From Oscillospiraceae bacterium (GTDB lineage Bacteria; Bacillota; Clostridia; Oscillospirales; Acutalibacteraceae), in assembly GCA_015066405.1 (NCBI GenBank), contig SVOM01000008.1:1-52582 (forward strand): a stretch of 52,582 nt of DNA, written 5' to 3'. The position numbers and the translations under genes were made by a program. A model generated the notes under the pieces. The model saw only the letters and a list, made by a program, of their open reading frames with translations, was not told the DNA's origin and searched no databases. Of the stretch, positions 40,150 through 49,840 are shown piece by piece; position 1 is the first letter of the stretch; each line of letters opens with the position of its first letter.

Positions 40150-42033
40150 ATGAAGGAAAATTTAAAAAACTTTCATACTACTCTTTGCTCTACAGCATAT
40201 AAATTTTTAGGCTCGTTTTTAGATGGCGATAGTGCCGTTTTCAGAGTGTGGGCGCCAAACGCAAAAAAAGTAAGCGTTGTGGGCGACTTTAACGACTGGG
40301 ACGCGATGCTTAACCCGATGCACAAGGTAACCGACGGCATTTGGGAGTGCGAAATTGCGAGCATTAAACAATTCGATAATTACAAATATGCCATAACCGA
40401 TAAAAAAGGCAAAACTGTTTTTAAAAGCGACCCTTATGCGCACCATTTTGAAACTGCACCCGCAAACAGCTCTAAAATATATGATATTTCGGGTTTTGAA
40501 TGGCAGGATGCCGAATATATAAAGAACAAACAAGCACGCAATATGTACGATAGCCCCATAAATATATATGAGGTGCATCTCGGCTCGTGGCAAAAAAACG
40601 GCGAGCATTATTTAAACTACTGTGATATCGCAAATCGACTGGCTGAGTATGTTACCGATATGGGCTATAACTATGTTGAGATAATGCCGATAGCTGAGCA
40701 TCCCTTTGATGGCTCGTGGGGTTACCAGTGCATCGGTTATTTTGCGCCGACCTCTCGTTTTGGCACGCCGCACGATTTTATGCAGTTTATCAACATTATG
40801 CACCAAAACGGCATTGGCGTGATACTTGACTGGGTCCCCGCGCACTTCCCAAAGGATGAATGCGGCCTCTACCGTTTTGACGGCACCGCCTGTTATGAAT
40901 ATGAAGATACCCGCAAGGGCGAACACAAAGAGTGGGGCACCGCGGTTTTTGATTACGGCAAGGTAGAGGTTATGAACTTTCTAATTTCAAGTGCTGTTTA
41001 TTGGATACGTGAATACCATATTGACGGCATACGAGTTGATGCGGTGGCATCTATGCTTTATCTTGACTATAACCGCCCTGACGGCGAGTGGCTGCCGAAC
41101 GGACTCGGCGGCAAGGAAAATTTAGAAGCGATAGAACTGCTCCGCCGCGTGAACGAGGCGGCAAATGAAGCCGACAGTTCGGTTATGATGATTGCCGAGG
41201 AGTCTACCGCGTGGCCGCTTGTAACAAGACCGCGTGCTGACGGCGGACTTGGATTTAATTTTAAATGGAATATGGGTTGGATGAACGACATGCTGCGTTA
41301 TATGGCGCTCGACCCCTATTTTAGAAGCTATAATCATAACTGCATAACCTTTTCTTTGGTTTATGCTTTTTCGGAAAACTTTGTTTTGCCCATTTCCCAC
41401 GATGAAGTGGTGCACCTAAAACGCTCTATGATAAACAAAATGTGGGGCGAATATGAACAAAAATTTGCAGAGCTTAGAACATTTTTCGCATATATGATGG
41501 CGCACCCCGGCAAAAAGCTTATGTTTATGGGGCAAGAATTTGCGCAGTTTGATGAGTGGAATGAAAAGCAAGAGCTGCAATGGAATTTGCTCAGTTACCC
41601 ACAGCATAGAATTTTTAAAGACTTTGTTAAAGCGATTAATCAGTTTTACCTGTCTCACAAAGAATTTTGGGAGATAGATTACTCTTGGGACGGCTTTCAG
41701 TGGATTACACATGAGGACAATTTAAACTCGGTAATCGCATTTAGTAGACGTGCCAAAAACGGCGAAGAGATTATTGCGGTTTGCAACTTTACACCCGTAG
41801 CACATATAAAATACCGCATCGGTGTTGCTAAAGGTGGCAGCTACAAGCCAATATTCTCGACCGATTGGGAAATTTTCGGCGGTAAATCGCCACAAAGTTT
41901 CACATCTGTGCGCTCAATCAAAACCGCAACAAACGGATATGATAACTCTATTCGTGTAGATATTCCCCCAACCAGCGTAACCTATTATAAAAAGGTAACA
42001 AGAACAAAAACAGAAAACCAAACACAAATATAA
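40150..42033 (+). CDS. glgB: 1,4-alpha-glucan branching enzyme
   Basis: The 627-residue GH13 enzyme has an N-terminal CBM48 domain (FRVWAPNAKKVSVVGDFNDW), the catalytic barrel with YQCIGYFAPTSRFGTP, nucleophile Asp297 in RVDAVASMLYLDY, acid/base Glu350 in IAEEST and Asp418 in ISHDEVVH, and a beta-rich C-terminal domain. It makes the alpha-1,6 branches of glycogen. It is first in a glgB-glgC-glgD-glgA operon; glgC follows closely. GAGGT precedes the ATG at a somewhat long distance. Confidence 0.97.
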   Translation: MKENLKNFHTTLCSTAYKFLGSFLDGDSAVFRVWAPNAKKVSVVGDFNDWDAMLNPMHKVTDGIWECEIASIKQFDNYKYAITDKKGKTVFKSDPYAHHFETAPANSSKIYDISGFEWQDAEYIKNKQARNMYDSPINIYEVHLGSWQKNGEHYLNYCDIANRLAEYVTDMGYNYVEIMPIAEHPFDGSWGYQCIGYFAPTSRFGTPHDFMQFINIMHQNGIGVILDWVPAHFPKDECGLYRFDGTACYEYEDTRKGEHKEWGTAVFDYGKVEVMNFLISSAVYWIREYHIDGIRVDAVASMLYLDYNRPDGEWLPNGLGGKENLEAIELLRRVNEAANEADSSVMMIAEESTAWPLVTRPRADGGLGFNFKWNMGWMNDMLRYMALDPYFRSYNHNCITFSLVYAFSENFVLPISHDEVVHLKRSMINKMWGEYEQKFAELRTFFAYMMAHPGKKLMFMGQEFAQFDEWNEKQELQWNLLSYPQHRIFKDFVKAINQFYLSHKEFWEIDYSWDGFQWITHEDNLNSVIAFSRRAKNGEEIIAVCNFTPVAHIKYRIGVAKGGSYKPIFSTDWEIFGGKSPQSFTSVRSIKTATNGYDNSIRVDIPPTSVTYYKKVTRTKTENQTQI

Positions 42034-42063
42034 AATTTGTGTGAAAATAAGGAGATGGAAACC

Positions 42064-43281
42064 TTGAAAAAAGTAGAATGTGTCGCAATGCTTTTAGCCG
42101 GCGGCCAAGGTAGCCGACTTGGCGTATTAACCCAAAAAATCGCCAAACCCGCAGTTCCATACGGCGGAAAATACAGAATTATTGACTTTCCGCTATCTAA
42201 CTGTATAAATTCGGGTATTGATACCGTTGGCGTGCTGACGCAGTACCAACCGCTCGAGCTTAACGATTATATCGGCTCGGGTAAGCCTTGGGACCTTGAC
42301 CGACTCGGCCGCGGTGTTCACGTTTTGCCGCCGTATCAAAAAAGTAAAGGCGGCGACTGGTATAAGGGTACCGCCAACGCCATTTACCAAAATATGAATT
42401 TTATAGAACGCTATAACCCCGAATATGTGCTGATATTATCGGGCGACCATATCTACAAAATGGACTACTCAAAAATGATTGAGCAGCACAGAGCCACCGA
42501 CTCGGATGCTACCATCGCGGTACTTAATGTATCTTTGGAGGAAGCCAGCCGTTTTGGTATTATGAACGCCCACGATGACGGAACGATTTATGAATTTGAA
42601 GAGAAGCCCAAAAATCCTAAAAGCACACTCGCTTCTATGGGTATCTATGTTTTCAAGTGGGATAAATTGCGTAAATACTTAACCGAGGATGAAGCCAACC
42701 CAAATTCCTCAAACGACTTTGGTAAGGATGTTATTCCCGCAATGCTCGGTGGTGGCGAAAAGCTTATGGTTTATCGCTTTGATGATTATTGGAAGGACGT
42801 TGGCACGGTTGAATCCTTATGGGATGCCAACCTTGACCTGCTAAACCCCAAAATAGATCTTAATTTAGCCGATAGAAAATGGAAAATCTACTCGCGCACA
42901 CAGTGTTTGCCGCCGCAGTATATATCGAGTACTGCCAAGGTGGAAAATTCCCTTGTAACAGATGGTTGCTGTGTGGAGGGTAAACTCGATTTCTCGGTGC
43001 TTTTTGAAAATGTAGCGGTTGAAGAGGGCGCAGTGGTTGAATACTCACTCATTTTGCCCGGTGCAGTTGTCAAAAAGGGTGCAAAGGTTCGCTATGCAAT
43101 AGTTGCCGAAAATGCCGTTATTGCTGAAAACGCCGTTGTCGGCGCCAGTCCCGAAGAGCTTGGCGACTCGGACAGTTGGGGCATTACTGTTATCGGAGAT
43201 AACATAAAAATCGGCAAAAACGCCAAAATCGGTGCCGCTAAAATGATAAAAGAAGATGTAAAGGATGGTGAGCAAATATGA
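42064..43281 (+). CDS. glgC: Glucose-1-phosphate adenylyltransferase, catalytic subunit
   Basis: I place the start at TTG 42064, giving a protein of 405 residues that opens [19 protein letters not shown] as in B. subtilis GlgC, with GGAG at 42051-42054 nine bases upstream. An ATG at 42055 would directly abut that site. Conserved segments include [25 protein letters not shown] with the catalytic Asp, and EEKPKNPKS. It makes ADP-glucose from ATP and glucose-1-phosphate, the committed step of glycogen synthesis. The C-terminal left-handed beta-helix is present. Its stop overlaps the glgD start (ATGA). Confidence 0.95.
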   Translation: MKKVECVAMLLAGGQGSRLGVLTQKIAKPAVPYGGKYRIIDFPLSNCINSGIDTVGVLTQYQPLELNDYIGSGKPWDLDRLGRGVHVLPPYQKSKGGDWYKGTANAIYQNMNFIERYNPEYVLILSGDHIYKMDYSKMIEQHRATDSDATIAVLNVSLEEASRFGIMNAHDDGTIYEFEEKPKNPKSTLASMGIYVFKWDKLRKYLTEDEANPNSSNDFGKDVIPAMLGGGEKLMVYRFDDYWKDVGTVESLWDANLDLLNPKIDLNLADRKWKIYSRTQCLPPQYISSTAKVENSLVTDGCCVEGKLDFSVLFENVAVEEGAVVEYSLILPGAVVKKGAKVRYAIVAENAVIAENAVVGASPEELGDSDSWGITVIGDNIKIGKNAKIGAAKMIKEDVKDGEQI

Positions 43282-44396
43282 TTACAAGCAGTGCTTTAGG
43301 CATTATCTTTGCAAACGTACACGATAATTTAATCAGTGAGCTTACCGAAAAACGCTCAATGGCATCCATCCCCTTTGGCGGCAGATACCGCCTTGTTGAT
43401 TTTTCTTTGTCCAACCTTGTAAATGCAGGTATTTCGAAGGTGGGTATTATTACCCGCGAAAACTATCAGTCGCTTATGGACCACTTGGGCTCGGGCAAAT
43501 ATTGGGACCTTGACCGTAAAAACGGCGGTATCTTTATTTTGCCGCCCTACAGCAGTTATAGAATGAATATTTTCCGCGGCCACGTTGATGCGCTGGCAGG
43601 CATTATGACATTTTTGGAGCGCAGCACCGAAGAATATGTTGTTATGTGCGATGCGGACGTTGTAAGCAATATTGATATTGAAGAAATGATAGAGCGCCAC
43701 AAAACAAGCGGCGCCGATGTAACGGTTGCTTGCAAAACGGGCAAGTTGCCGCTTAATGAAAAAGATATTATGATTCTTGGCACCGATAAGGATGGCTGGG
43801 TTACCAACATTGAAACGGCAGAAAAAAGTCAGGAGGATGTTAAATTCTCTCTCGATATTTTCGTAATTAAAAGAGAACTGCTTATCGACTGGATAACCTC
43901 CGCCGCGCGTAAAAGCTCGGTAAGTCTTACTCGTGATGTGTTTATTCCGAAAGTAGGCAGTATGAAAATGCTTGCCTACAATGTAGATACCTTTGCAGAG
44001 GTTATTGACAGCGCCGACAGTTACGTTACCATCAGCAAAAAACTGTTAGACCCCGCTGTTCGCCGTGAGTTATTCAATGCCGACCGCCCCGTTTACACAA
44101 AAACGCGCGATGATATGCCCACTCGTTACGGCATTTCGGCAGTTGCGGAGAATTCACTTATCGGCAACGGTTGCGTTATTGAGGGTACGGTTAAAAACAG
44201 TATACTTTTCCGCGGTGTTAACGTAGAAAAAGGCGCGGTTATTGAAAACTGTATACTTATGCAGGGCACAAAAGTAGGTAAAAATTCCATATTAAAAAAC
44301 GTAACTGCAGATAAGGGCGTGTTCATAAACGATGGCATAACCCTTATTGGCACCGATGAAAAATATGTGTTCATCGGTAAAGGAAAGGAAATTTAG
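43278..44396 (+). CDS. glgD: GlgD, regulatory or auxiliary ADP-glucose pyrophosphorylase subunit
   Basis: The 372-residue protein is clearly related to GlgC ([34 protein letters not shown]), but its catalytic loop is changed ([11 protein letters not shown] in place of [10 protein letters not shown]). The first nucleotide-binding loop is also lost. This is normal for GlgD of Firmicutes, which forms a mixed complex with GlgC and raises its activity. A 4-base overlap with glgC and a 3-base gap to glgA show one co-translated operon. Confidence 0.93.
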   Translation: MITSSALGIIFANVHDNLISELTEKRSMASIPFGGRYRLVDFSLSNLVNAGISKVGIITRENYQSLMDHLGSGKYWDLDRKNGGIFILPPYSSYRMNIFRGHVDALAGIMTFLERSTEEYVVMCDADVVSNIDIEEMIERHKTSGADVTVACKTGKLPLNEKDIMILGTDKDGWVTNIETAEKSQEDVKFSLDIFVIKRELLIDWITSAARKSSVSLTRDVFIPKVGSMKMLAYNVDTFAEVIDSADSYVTISKKLLDPAVRRELFNADRPVYTKTRDDMPTRYGISAVAENSLIGNGCVIEGTVKNSILFRGVNVEKGAVIENCILMQGTKVGKNSILKNVTADKGVFINDGITLIGTDEKYVFIGKGKEI

Positions 44397-44399
44397 TTT

Positions 44400-45824
44400 A
44401 TGAAAGTTTTATATGCCGCAAGTGAAGCGTATCCGTTTGCTATGTCGGGCGGTCTTGCCGATGTTGCAGGAGCGTTGCCAAAAGCACTTCGCCGCCGCCT
44501 TATAGGTTGCCGCGTTGTATTACCGCTTTACAGCAGTATTAAAGAAGAATTTAAACAGGAAATGCGGTTTATAACCTCTATCACTGTGCCTGTTTCTTGG
44601 CGCAGACAGTATTGCGGCATTTTTGAAGCAAAACGCGATGGTGTTATATTCTATTTTATAGATAACCAGTATTATTTTAAGCGCGATGGCCTTTACGGAC
44701 ATTATGATGATGCCGAAAGATTTGCGTTTTTCTCACGCGCAGTGCTTGAAATTTTGACGCACATCGATTTTAAACCCGATGTTATACACTGCAACGACTG
44801 GCAAACGGCACTTGTGCCCGTTTACCTAAACTCTTACTACCGCGATAACGATTTTTACCGCGATATCAAAACACTTTTTACTGTTCACAACATACAGTAT
44901 CAGGGTAAATACGGCTATGAGATATTAGGGGATGTTCTCGGTATACCGAGAAATGATGAACACGTACTCGATTTTGACGGTTGCGTAAACTTTATGAAGG
45001 GAGCGTTTGAGGCGAGCGATAAAATTTCCACCGTATCGCCAACCTACGCGCACGAAATAATGGATTCTTATTACGCTCACGGGCTTGACGGTGTTTTGCG
45101 CCATATGTCGCACAAGCTCACAGGTATTGTAAACGGAATCGACTGCGATGTTTATAACCCCGAAACCGACCCGCTTATTTTCGCGCCGTTTTCGAGTAAT
45201 GATATGTCGGGCAAGGTAGCCAACAAGCTCGGCCTACAGCGCGAAATGGGACTGCCCGAAAACGCCGACACCGCAGTTATCGGTATAGTTTCTCGCCTTG
45301 TTGACCACAAGGGCTTTGATTTGGTGCAACACGTTTTCGAGGAAATTGTGAACAGTAACGTTCAGGTTGTAATTCTCGGCTCGGGCGAGTGGAAATACGA
45401 GCAGTTTTTCGCTGAAATGGCGGCAAAATATCCCGACAAGGTTGCGCTTCGCACAGGGTTCATCCCCGAGCTTGCCCACAAAATATATGCGGGTGCCGAC
45501 ATTTTCTTAATGCCGAGCAAGAGTGAGCCGTGCGGCTTGGCGCAAATGGTGGCGCTTCGTTACGGCACAATTCCGATTGTGCGCCAAACGGGCGGTCTTA
45601 ACGATACAATACGCGATTCGGGCGATGGCGAAGGCAACGGCTTTACCTTTAAGCTCTACAACGCCCACGATATGCAAAATGCAGTATGGCGCGCGCTTGA
45701 GGGCTATTATTCCAACCGTGATGGCTGGAATATCCTTAAAAAACGCGCAATGGAATGTGATTACAGCTGGGCTAAATCGGCTGGGGAATATATAAAGCTT
45801 TATAAAAGCATTTTAACAAAATGA
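44400..45824 (+). CDS. glgA: Glycogen synthase (ADP-glucose, GT5)
   Basis: The 474-residue GT-B enzyme begins MKVLYAASEAYPFAMSGGLA and has VIHCNDWQTALVP, TVHNIQYQGKY, GIVSRLVDHKGFDL and the catalytic EPCGL region SKSEPCGLAQMVA. It extends glycogen chains from ADP-glucose. The lysine that E. coli has at position 15 in its KTGGL loop is methionine here (AMSGGL), while the following Gly-Gly is kept. The gene is the last of the glg operon, 3 bases after glgD. The overall family call is secure. Confidence 0.95.
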   Translation: MKVLYAASEAYPFAMSGGLADVAGALPKALRRRLIGCRVVLPLYSSIKEEFKQEMRFITSITVPVSWRRQYCGIFEAKRDGVIFYFIDNQYYFKRDGLYGHYDDAERFAFFSRAVLEILTHIDFKPDVIHCNDWQTALVPVYLNSYYRDNDFYRDIKTLFTVHNIQYQGKYGYEILGDVLGIPRNDEHVLDFDGCVNFMKGAFEASDKISTVSPTYAHEIMDSYYAHGLDGVLRHMSHKLTGIVNGIDCDVYNPETDPLIFAPFSSNDMSGKVANKLGLQREMGLPENADTAVIGIVSRLVDHKGFDLVQHVFEEIVNSNVQVVILGSGEWKYEQFFAEMAAKYPDKVALRTGFIPELAHKIYAGADIFLMPSKSEPCGLAQMVALRYGTIPIVRQTGGLNDTIRDSGDGEGNGFTFKLYNAHDMQNAVWRALEGYYSNRDGWNILKKRAMECDYSWAKSAGEYIKLYKSILTK

Positions 45825-45885
45825 TTTACTTTTTAGCCGCTTTATGATAAAATCATATAGCACTATGCCTTGGAGATGATTTTTT

Positions 45886-46734
45886 ATGATAGATGTTTTT
45901 AAAGCGATACTGCTCGGTATTATCGAAGGTATTACCGAGTGGTTACCGATTTCCAGCACAGGCCACCTTATTTTAGCCGATGAATTTATAAAGCTGGGGG
46001 TTTCAGAATCTTTTCTCGAAATGTTCAATGTTGTAATTCAACTCGGCGCAATTTTTGCGGTAATACTGCTTTTTTGGAATAAGCTTTGGCCCTTTACAAC
46101 AAGAAAAGACAGCGCAGGTATTATAAACGTACATAATATTTGCGGCATTAAAAAGCAGTCGGTAAGTATTTGGCTTAAGGTAATTGTTGCGTGCATTCCT
46201 ACGGTTATTATCGCGCTTCCTTTTGAAGATAAAATTGATGAGCTTTTCTTTAACTACAAAACCGTATCAATTATGCTTATCGTTTACGGTATCGCTTTTA
46301 TTGTGATAGAAGCCATAAATAAAAACAAAACGCCGAAAATTGCCACAATGCAAATGCTTTCCTACAAAACGGCTTTTTTAATAGGTTGTTTTCAAGCACT
46401 TGCCGTAATTCCCGGCACATCCCGCTCGGGCGCTACGATACTCGGCGCTATGCTGATAGGCATTTCCCGCACCGCTGCGGCTGAATTTAGTTTTTATTTG
46501 GCGGTCCCCACAATGTTTGGCGCCAGTCTTTTAAAGGTGCTCGATTTCGGCTTCCAATATACAGGTATCGAAATTGTAATTTTGGCGGCAGGTATGATAA
46601 CATCCTTTGTTGTTTCCCTCTTGGCAATTAAATTTTTGCTTGGCTTTGTTAAGAAAAACAGCTTTGCCGCTTTCGGTTACTACCGCATAGCACTTGGTAT
46701 AGCGGTACTACTATATTTCGCGTTGGCAAAATAA
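45886..46734 (+). CDS. uppP: Undecaprenyl-diphosphate phosphatase
   Basis: The 282-residue membrane protein has about eight helices and both signature loops: EGITEWLPISSTGH at residues 14-27 and PGTSRSGATI. It hydrolyses undecaprenyl pyrophosphate to recycle the wall lipid carrier, and overexpression gives bacitracin resistance in relatives. TGGAG precedes the ATG. It follows glgA by 61 bases on the same strand, and I see no firm terminator between, so partial read-through from the glg operon is possible. Confidence 0.97.
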   Translation: MIDVFKAILLGIIEGITEWLPISSTGHLILADEFIKLGVSESFLEMFNVVIQLGAIFAVILLFWNKLWPFTTRKDSAGIINVHNICGIKKQSVSIWLKVIVACIPTVIIALPFEDKIDELFFNYKTVSIMLIVYGIAFIVIEAINKNKTPKIATMQMLSYKTAFLIGCFQALAVIPGTSRSGATILGAMLIGISRTAAAEFSFYLAVPTMFGASLLKVLDFGFQYTGIEIVILAAGMITSFVVSLLAIKFLLGFVKKNSFAAFGYYRIALGIAVLLYFALAK

Positions 46735-46744
46735 TATTATTAAA

Positions 46745-46765
46745 AAGGGCGAGCATTGCTCGCCC
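46745..46765 (+). terminator. Hairpin after uppP
   Basis: GGGCGAG pairs with CTCGCCC around CATTG; the following tail is AT-rich rather than a clean T run, so termination may be partial. Confidence 0.6.
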
Positions 46766-46803
46766 ATTTAATAAATTTTGTTGCATTTTTAAGGAGAATA
46801 TAA

Positions 46804-47370
46804 ATGGTTTATTGGCACGATTCCAAAGACTATGAGAACTACGAAAATTATAGGGAACCAAAAAGCACATATGAAAAACGGTCTAAATATCTTATATTTT
46901 TTTGTTTGGGTATGATGTTAATAATTTCCTTGATTCTGTTTGCGTTACCCCGCCTTAATAAGATTTTTAAACCCGATATTACTATAACTAAACTTAACGA
47001 AACATATGACGGCAATTTTACTATTACCGCTACTGATATAAAAACTATTAAAAGAGCCGATGACGAGATTGCGATAGGTGTACGATTTGAAATAACAAAC
47101 AACACAGACTACTTTTATTCCACAATTCACACTATCGACCAATATGTTGATGATGTTAAGGTGAATGATGGGTACGCCAGTTGGTTTGACAACGGCAAGG
47201 AAGACCTTTATCAGTCAGGTATAGCTAAAGGCAAAAAGGTAATGGGCTACGCTACTGCTATAGCAGATAAAGATTCAAAAAAAGTTGAGTTTGTTTTTGA
47301 AGAGCCCAGCAGTTCTTATGACGGCAGGAAAATACATTTTGTTTTCGATATCCCTCCGGTCGAAGAGTAA
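46804..47370 (+). CDS. Membrane-anchored DUF4352-like protein
   Basis: The 188-residue protein has a polar Tyr-rich N-terminal tail (DSKDYENYENYREPKS), one membrane helix near residues 28-48 and an extracellular beta-rich domain. Its pattern DDEIAIGVRFEITNNTD, QYVDDVKVN and SGIAKGKKVMGYA resembles DUF4352-type immunoglobulin-like domains. Such domains are common in uncharacterised Gram-positive surface proteins. AAGGAG precedes the ATG. The gene is followed by a DUF2500-like gene after 20 bases. The family call is from memory and moderate. Confidence 0.6.
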   Translation: MVYWHDSKDYENYENYREPKSTYEKRSKYLIFFCLGMMLIISLILFALPRLNKIFKPDITITKLNETYDGNFTITATDIKTIKRADDEIAIGVRFEITNNTDYFYSTIHTIDQYVDDVKVNDGYASWFDNGKEDLYQSGIAKGKKVMGYATAIADKDSKKVEFVFEEPSSSYDGRKIHFVFDIPPVEE

Positions 47371-47390
47371 TCAAAGGGGAATACATAACA

Positions 47391-47648
47391 ATGAGTAAAA
47401 AAACAGTTACGGCAAAAATTATATCTAAAAACACATTCATCAATTCGAGCAATCGCTCGTTGCACTCTATCTTTGTTTCACAAACAAATCTTATAACCTT
47501 TGAAACGGAAGCACAGAAGCGCATAGTGTTAGAGGTTTCTCCCGTTGTTTTTGCTTATTTTATTGAGGGAGACAGCGGTGAATTAGTATACGAAGCAGAG
47601 TCAAAATCAGCAACATTTGTTAGTTTTAACAGGTTTAAAGATATCTAA
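47391..47648 (+). CDS. DUF2500-like small protein
   Basis: The 85-residue product starts MSKKTVTAKIISKNT and contains FAYFIEGDSGELVYE and ATFVSFNRF, which recall the EGD-x-G-x-L and F-x-R features of DUF2500 proteins. There is no signal peptide in this frame. Its stop codon TAA is the first unit of a heptamer repeat array. GGGGAAT precedes the ATG weakly. Function unknown. Confidence 0.6.
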   Translation: MSKKTVTAKIISKNTFINSSNRSLHSIFVSQTNLITFETEAQKRIVLEVSPVVFAYFIEGDSGELVYEAESKSATFVSFNRFKDI

Positions 47649-47676
47649 CCCCTAACCCCTAAATCCTAACCCCTAA
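47646..47676. repeat. Heptamer repeat, copy 3
   Basis: Four units, TAACCCC, TAACCCC, TAAATCC and TAACCCC, then TAA, in perfect 7-base register. The first TAA is the stop codon of the DUF2500-like gene and the array runs into a terminator. The G-rich strand could form a G-quadruplex. Confidence 0.75.
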
Positions 47677-47710
47677 AAAAAGAACCGCTCACACGAGCGG
47701 TTCTTTTTGT
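47676..47710. terminator. Bidirectional terminator
   Basis: AGAACCGCTC pairs with GAGCGGTTCT around ACAC, with A and T runs on both sides; it serves the plus-strand gene pair and the minus-strand small gene. Confidence 0.9.
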
Positions 47711-47995
47711 TTATTTTTCTTTTTTAAGCTCTCGCTCAAGCCAGATTGCGCCGATATCCATTGCTTCGTAAAGCCCTGTTTTCTCGCTTGTTTTGATGGT
47801 GCGCTTTTTCATATCAAGCTCGGTATCGCTAAGTAAAAGCAACACCTTTACTTTATCTGCACTCTCAATATCATTTTCCTTTTTTGTGGACAAAATCTCA
47901 AGCTTGATAACATATTTTTCCGACATATCGCCGTAATAAATCTCGTTACCGCATCTAACTAAAGGTTTGCCCTTATAGGTCAAAAATTCTGCCAT
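47711..47995 (-). CDS. Small conserved clostridial protein, unknown
   Basis: The 94-residue product begins MAEFLTYKGKPLVRCGNEIY and has YYGDMSEKYVIKLEIL and an ALW-type tail (DIGAIWLEREL). From memory, similar small cytosolic proteins recur in Ruminococcaceae-type genomes without a known role. AAGGAGAAA precedes the ATG. It follows the 87-residue gene by 20 bases on the same strand and ends at the bidirectional terminator. Confidence 0.7.
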   Translation of the reverse strand: MAEFLTYKGKPLVRCGNEIYYGDMSEKYVIKLEILSTKKENDIESADKVKVLLLLSDTELDMKKRTIKTSEKTGLYEAMDIGAIWLERELKKEK

Positions 47996-48015
47996 CCTTT
48001 TTCTCCTTAAAATAA

Positions 48016-48279
48016 TTAATTTGCTTTTTCGGGCTTTTCGCCGTAGAGGTTGAAACGGAATAAAAGTGTTTCATCCTCAGGGTTGGCGCAACGAACTGTT
48101 GCTTCAGCAACGCTGGCGCCTTTTAATATGTTGGAAAGACCCATCATTTGACAAAGCTTTGATTTAAGATTAAGCACATCGCCTTCCTCGGTTTCAAGGA
48201 AAACATCGCCGCGGCAAGCATCTACCGCTTCGATAAAATCTTTAAAATCTATATCGTGAAGTTGTAATTTATAAGCCAT
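48016..48279 (-). CDS. Small conserved clostridial protein, unknown
   Basis: The 87-residue product is acidic at its start (LQLHDIDFKDFIEAVDAC) with a middle segment VFLETEEGDVLNLKSKLCQM. No signal peptide or known motif is seen. AAGGAGGAAT precedes the ATG and a perfect-spaced promoter lies upstream. It is first of a two-gene unit with the 94-residue protein. Function unknown. Confidence 0.72.
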   Translation of the reverse strand: MAYKLQLHDIDFKDFIEAVDACRGDVFLETEEGDVLNLKSKLCQMMGLSNILKGASVAEATVRCANPEDETLLFRFNLYGEKPEKAN

Positions 48280-48315
48280 AATTATTCCTCCTTAATGGTT
48301 ATTATGTACTTATTT

Positions 48316-48344
48316 AGTATATAATACCACGTTAAATATGTCAA
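48316..48344 (-). promoter_or_regulatory. Promoter of the small-protein pair
   Basis: On the minus strand TTGACA (48339-48344) and TATACT (48316-48321) are 17 bases apart. Confidence 0.82.
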
Positions 48345-48379
48345 GATTTTCAAAAAATTTGGATGGGGTGTAAATTTCG

Positions 48380-48408
48380 TTGACTTTTACCCCTCGATTT
48401 TGTATACT
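48380..48408 (+). promoter_or_regulatory. glyQS promoter
   Basis: TTGACT at 48380-48385 and TATACT at 48403-48408 with a 17-base spacer. No T-box leader lies between it and the gene, only about 35 bases. Confidence 0.8.
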
Positions 48409-48448
48409 TTAAAATAGAGAAATATGGCTTTTACGGAGGTCTTTTAGG

Positions 48449-49840
48449 ATGAAAAATACTGAAAAAACAATGGAACAAATTGTAAATCTTGCTAAGGGTC
48501 GCGGCTTTGTGTATCCCGGCAGTGAAATTTACGGCGGCCTTGCAAACTCTTGGGACTACGGCCCCTTGGGTGTTGAGCTTAAAAACAACGTTAAGCGCGC
48601 TTGGTGGAAAAAATTTGTTCAAGAGAATGAGTATAACGTAGGTCTTGACAGTGCAATTCTTATGAACCCTGAAACATGGGTAGCATCAGGCCACTTAGGC
48701 GGTTTCTCGGATCCGCTTATGGACTGTAAGCAGTGTAAGACAAGACACCGCGCAGATAAACTTATTGAGGATTATGTTGCGGAAAACGGACTTAATGACA
48801 ACCCTGCAGGTTGGTCGGATGAAGAAATGCTCACTTATATTAAGGAAAAGGGTATCGCTTGCCCCTCCTGTGGCTCGCATGACTTTACCGACATCCGCAA
48901 ATTCAACCTTATGTTTAAAACCTTCCAGGGTGTTACTGAGGACTCTTCTTCGGTTCTCTATATGCGCCCCGAGACCGCACAGGGTATTTTTGTAAACTTT
49001 AAAAATATTCAGCGTACTACTCGCCGTAAATTACCCTTCGGTGTTGGTCAAATAGGTAAATCTTTCCGTAACGAAATTACCCCCGGTAACTTTATTTTCC
49101 GTATTCGTGAGTTTGAACAAATGGAGCTTGAGTTCTTCTGCAAACCGGGCACGGACCTCCAGTGGTTTGATTACTGGCGTTCCTTCTGTAAAAAATGGTT
49201 GCTTGACTTAGGTATCAAAGAAGAAAACCTTCGTCTTCGCGACCACGATAAAGATGAGCTTTGCTTCTATTCGAAAGCAACAACCGACTTTGAGTTTATG
49301 TTCCCGTTTGGCTGGGGCGAGCTTTGGGGTGTTGCCGACCGTACTGATTATGACTTATCTCAACACGCAAATCACTCGGGCGAAGATATGACCTACTTTG
49401 ACCAGGAAACAGGCGAAAAATATACTCCTTACGTTGTTGAGCCGTCCCTCGGTGCCGACCGCGTAACCTTGGCCTTCCTTTGCGATGCATATGATGAAGA
49501 GGCTGATGACAAGGGCGATACACGTACAGTGCTTCGCTTACATCCTGCACTTGCGCCCTTTAAGGCGGCAGTTCTTCCGCTTTCTAAAAAACTCGCTGAA
49601 CCCGCAACCGAAATTTTCCGCAATTTATCTAAGAAATTTATGGTTGATTATGATGAGGCAGGCTCTATCGGTAAGCGTTACCGCAGAGAAGACGAAATCG
49701 GTACACCGATTTGTATCACCTACGACTTTGATTCCGAAACTGACGGCTGCGTAACAGTACGCGACCGCGATACTATGGAGCAAAAGCGTATTCCAATAGC
49801 TGAGCTTGAAGCTTATATCGAAAAAGTTATAGAATTTTAA
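48449..49840 (+). CDS. glyQS: Glycyl-tRNA synthetase, single-chain alpha2 type
   Basis: The 463-residue class II enzyme is the eukaryote/Firmicute-like dimeric type, with [20 protein letters not shown] split into the usual start region, a zinc-knuckle-like pair (DCKQCKTRH and CPSCGSHDF), motif 2 SFRNEITP and motif 3 [10 protein letters not shown]. It charges tRNA-Gly in the cytosol. CGGAGGTC precedes the ATG. Unlike thrS it has no visible T-box here. Confidence 0.97.
   Translation: MKNTEKTMEQIVNLAKGRGFVYPGSEIYGGLANSWDYGPLGVELKNNVKRAWWKKFVQENEYNVGLDSAILMNPETWVASGHLGGFSDPLMDCKQCKTRHRADKLIEDYVAENGLNDNPAGWSDEEMLTYIKEKGIACPSCGSHDFTDIRKFNLMFKTFQGVTEDSSSVLYMRPETAQGIFVNFKNIQRTTRRKLPFGVGQIGKSFRNEITPGNFIFRIREFEQMELEFFCKPGTDLQWFDYWRSFCKKWLLDLGIKEENLRLRDHDKDELCFYSKATTDFEFMFPFGWGELWGVADRTDYDLSQHANHSGEDMTYFDQETGEKYTPYVVEPSLGADRVTLAFLCDAYDEEADDKGDTRTVLRLHPALAPFKAAVLPLSKKLAEPATEIFRNLSKKFMVDYDEAGSIGKRYRREDEIGTPICITYDFDSETDGCVTVRDRDTMEQKRIPIAELEAYIEKVIEF

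Noticed and set aside
42037-42063. Upstream starts for glgC (TTG 42037, ATG 42055)
   Set aside because: GGAG directly abuts ATG 42055 with no spacing, and homologues begin at the sequence coded from TTG 42064.
48409-48448. T-box before glyQS
   Set aside because: Only about 35 bases separate promoter and ribosome binding site and no GGTGGAACC-type core is present.
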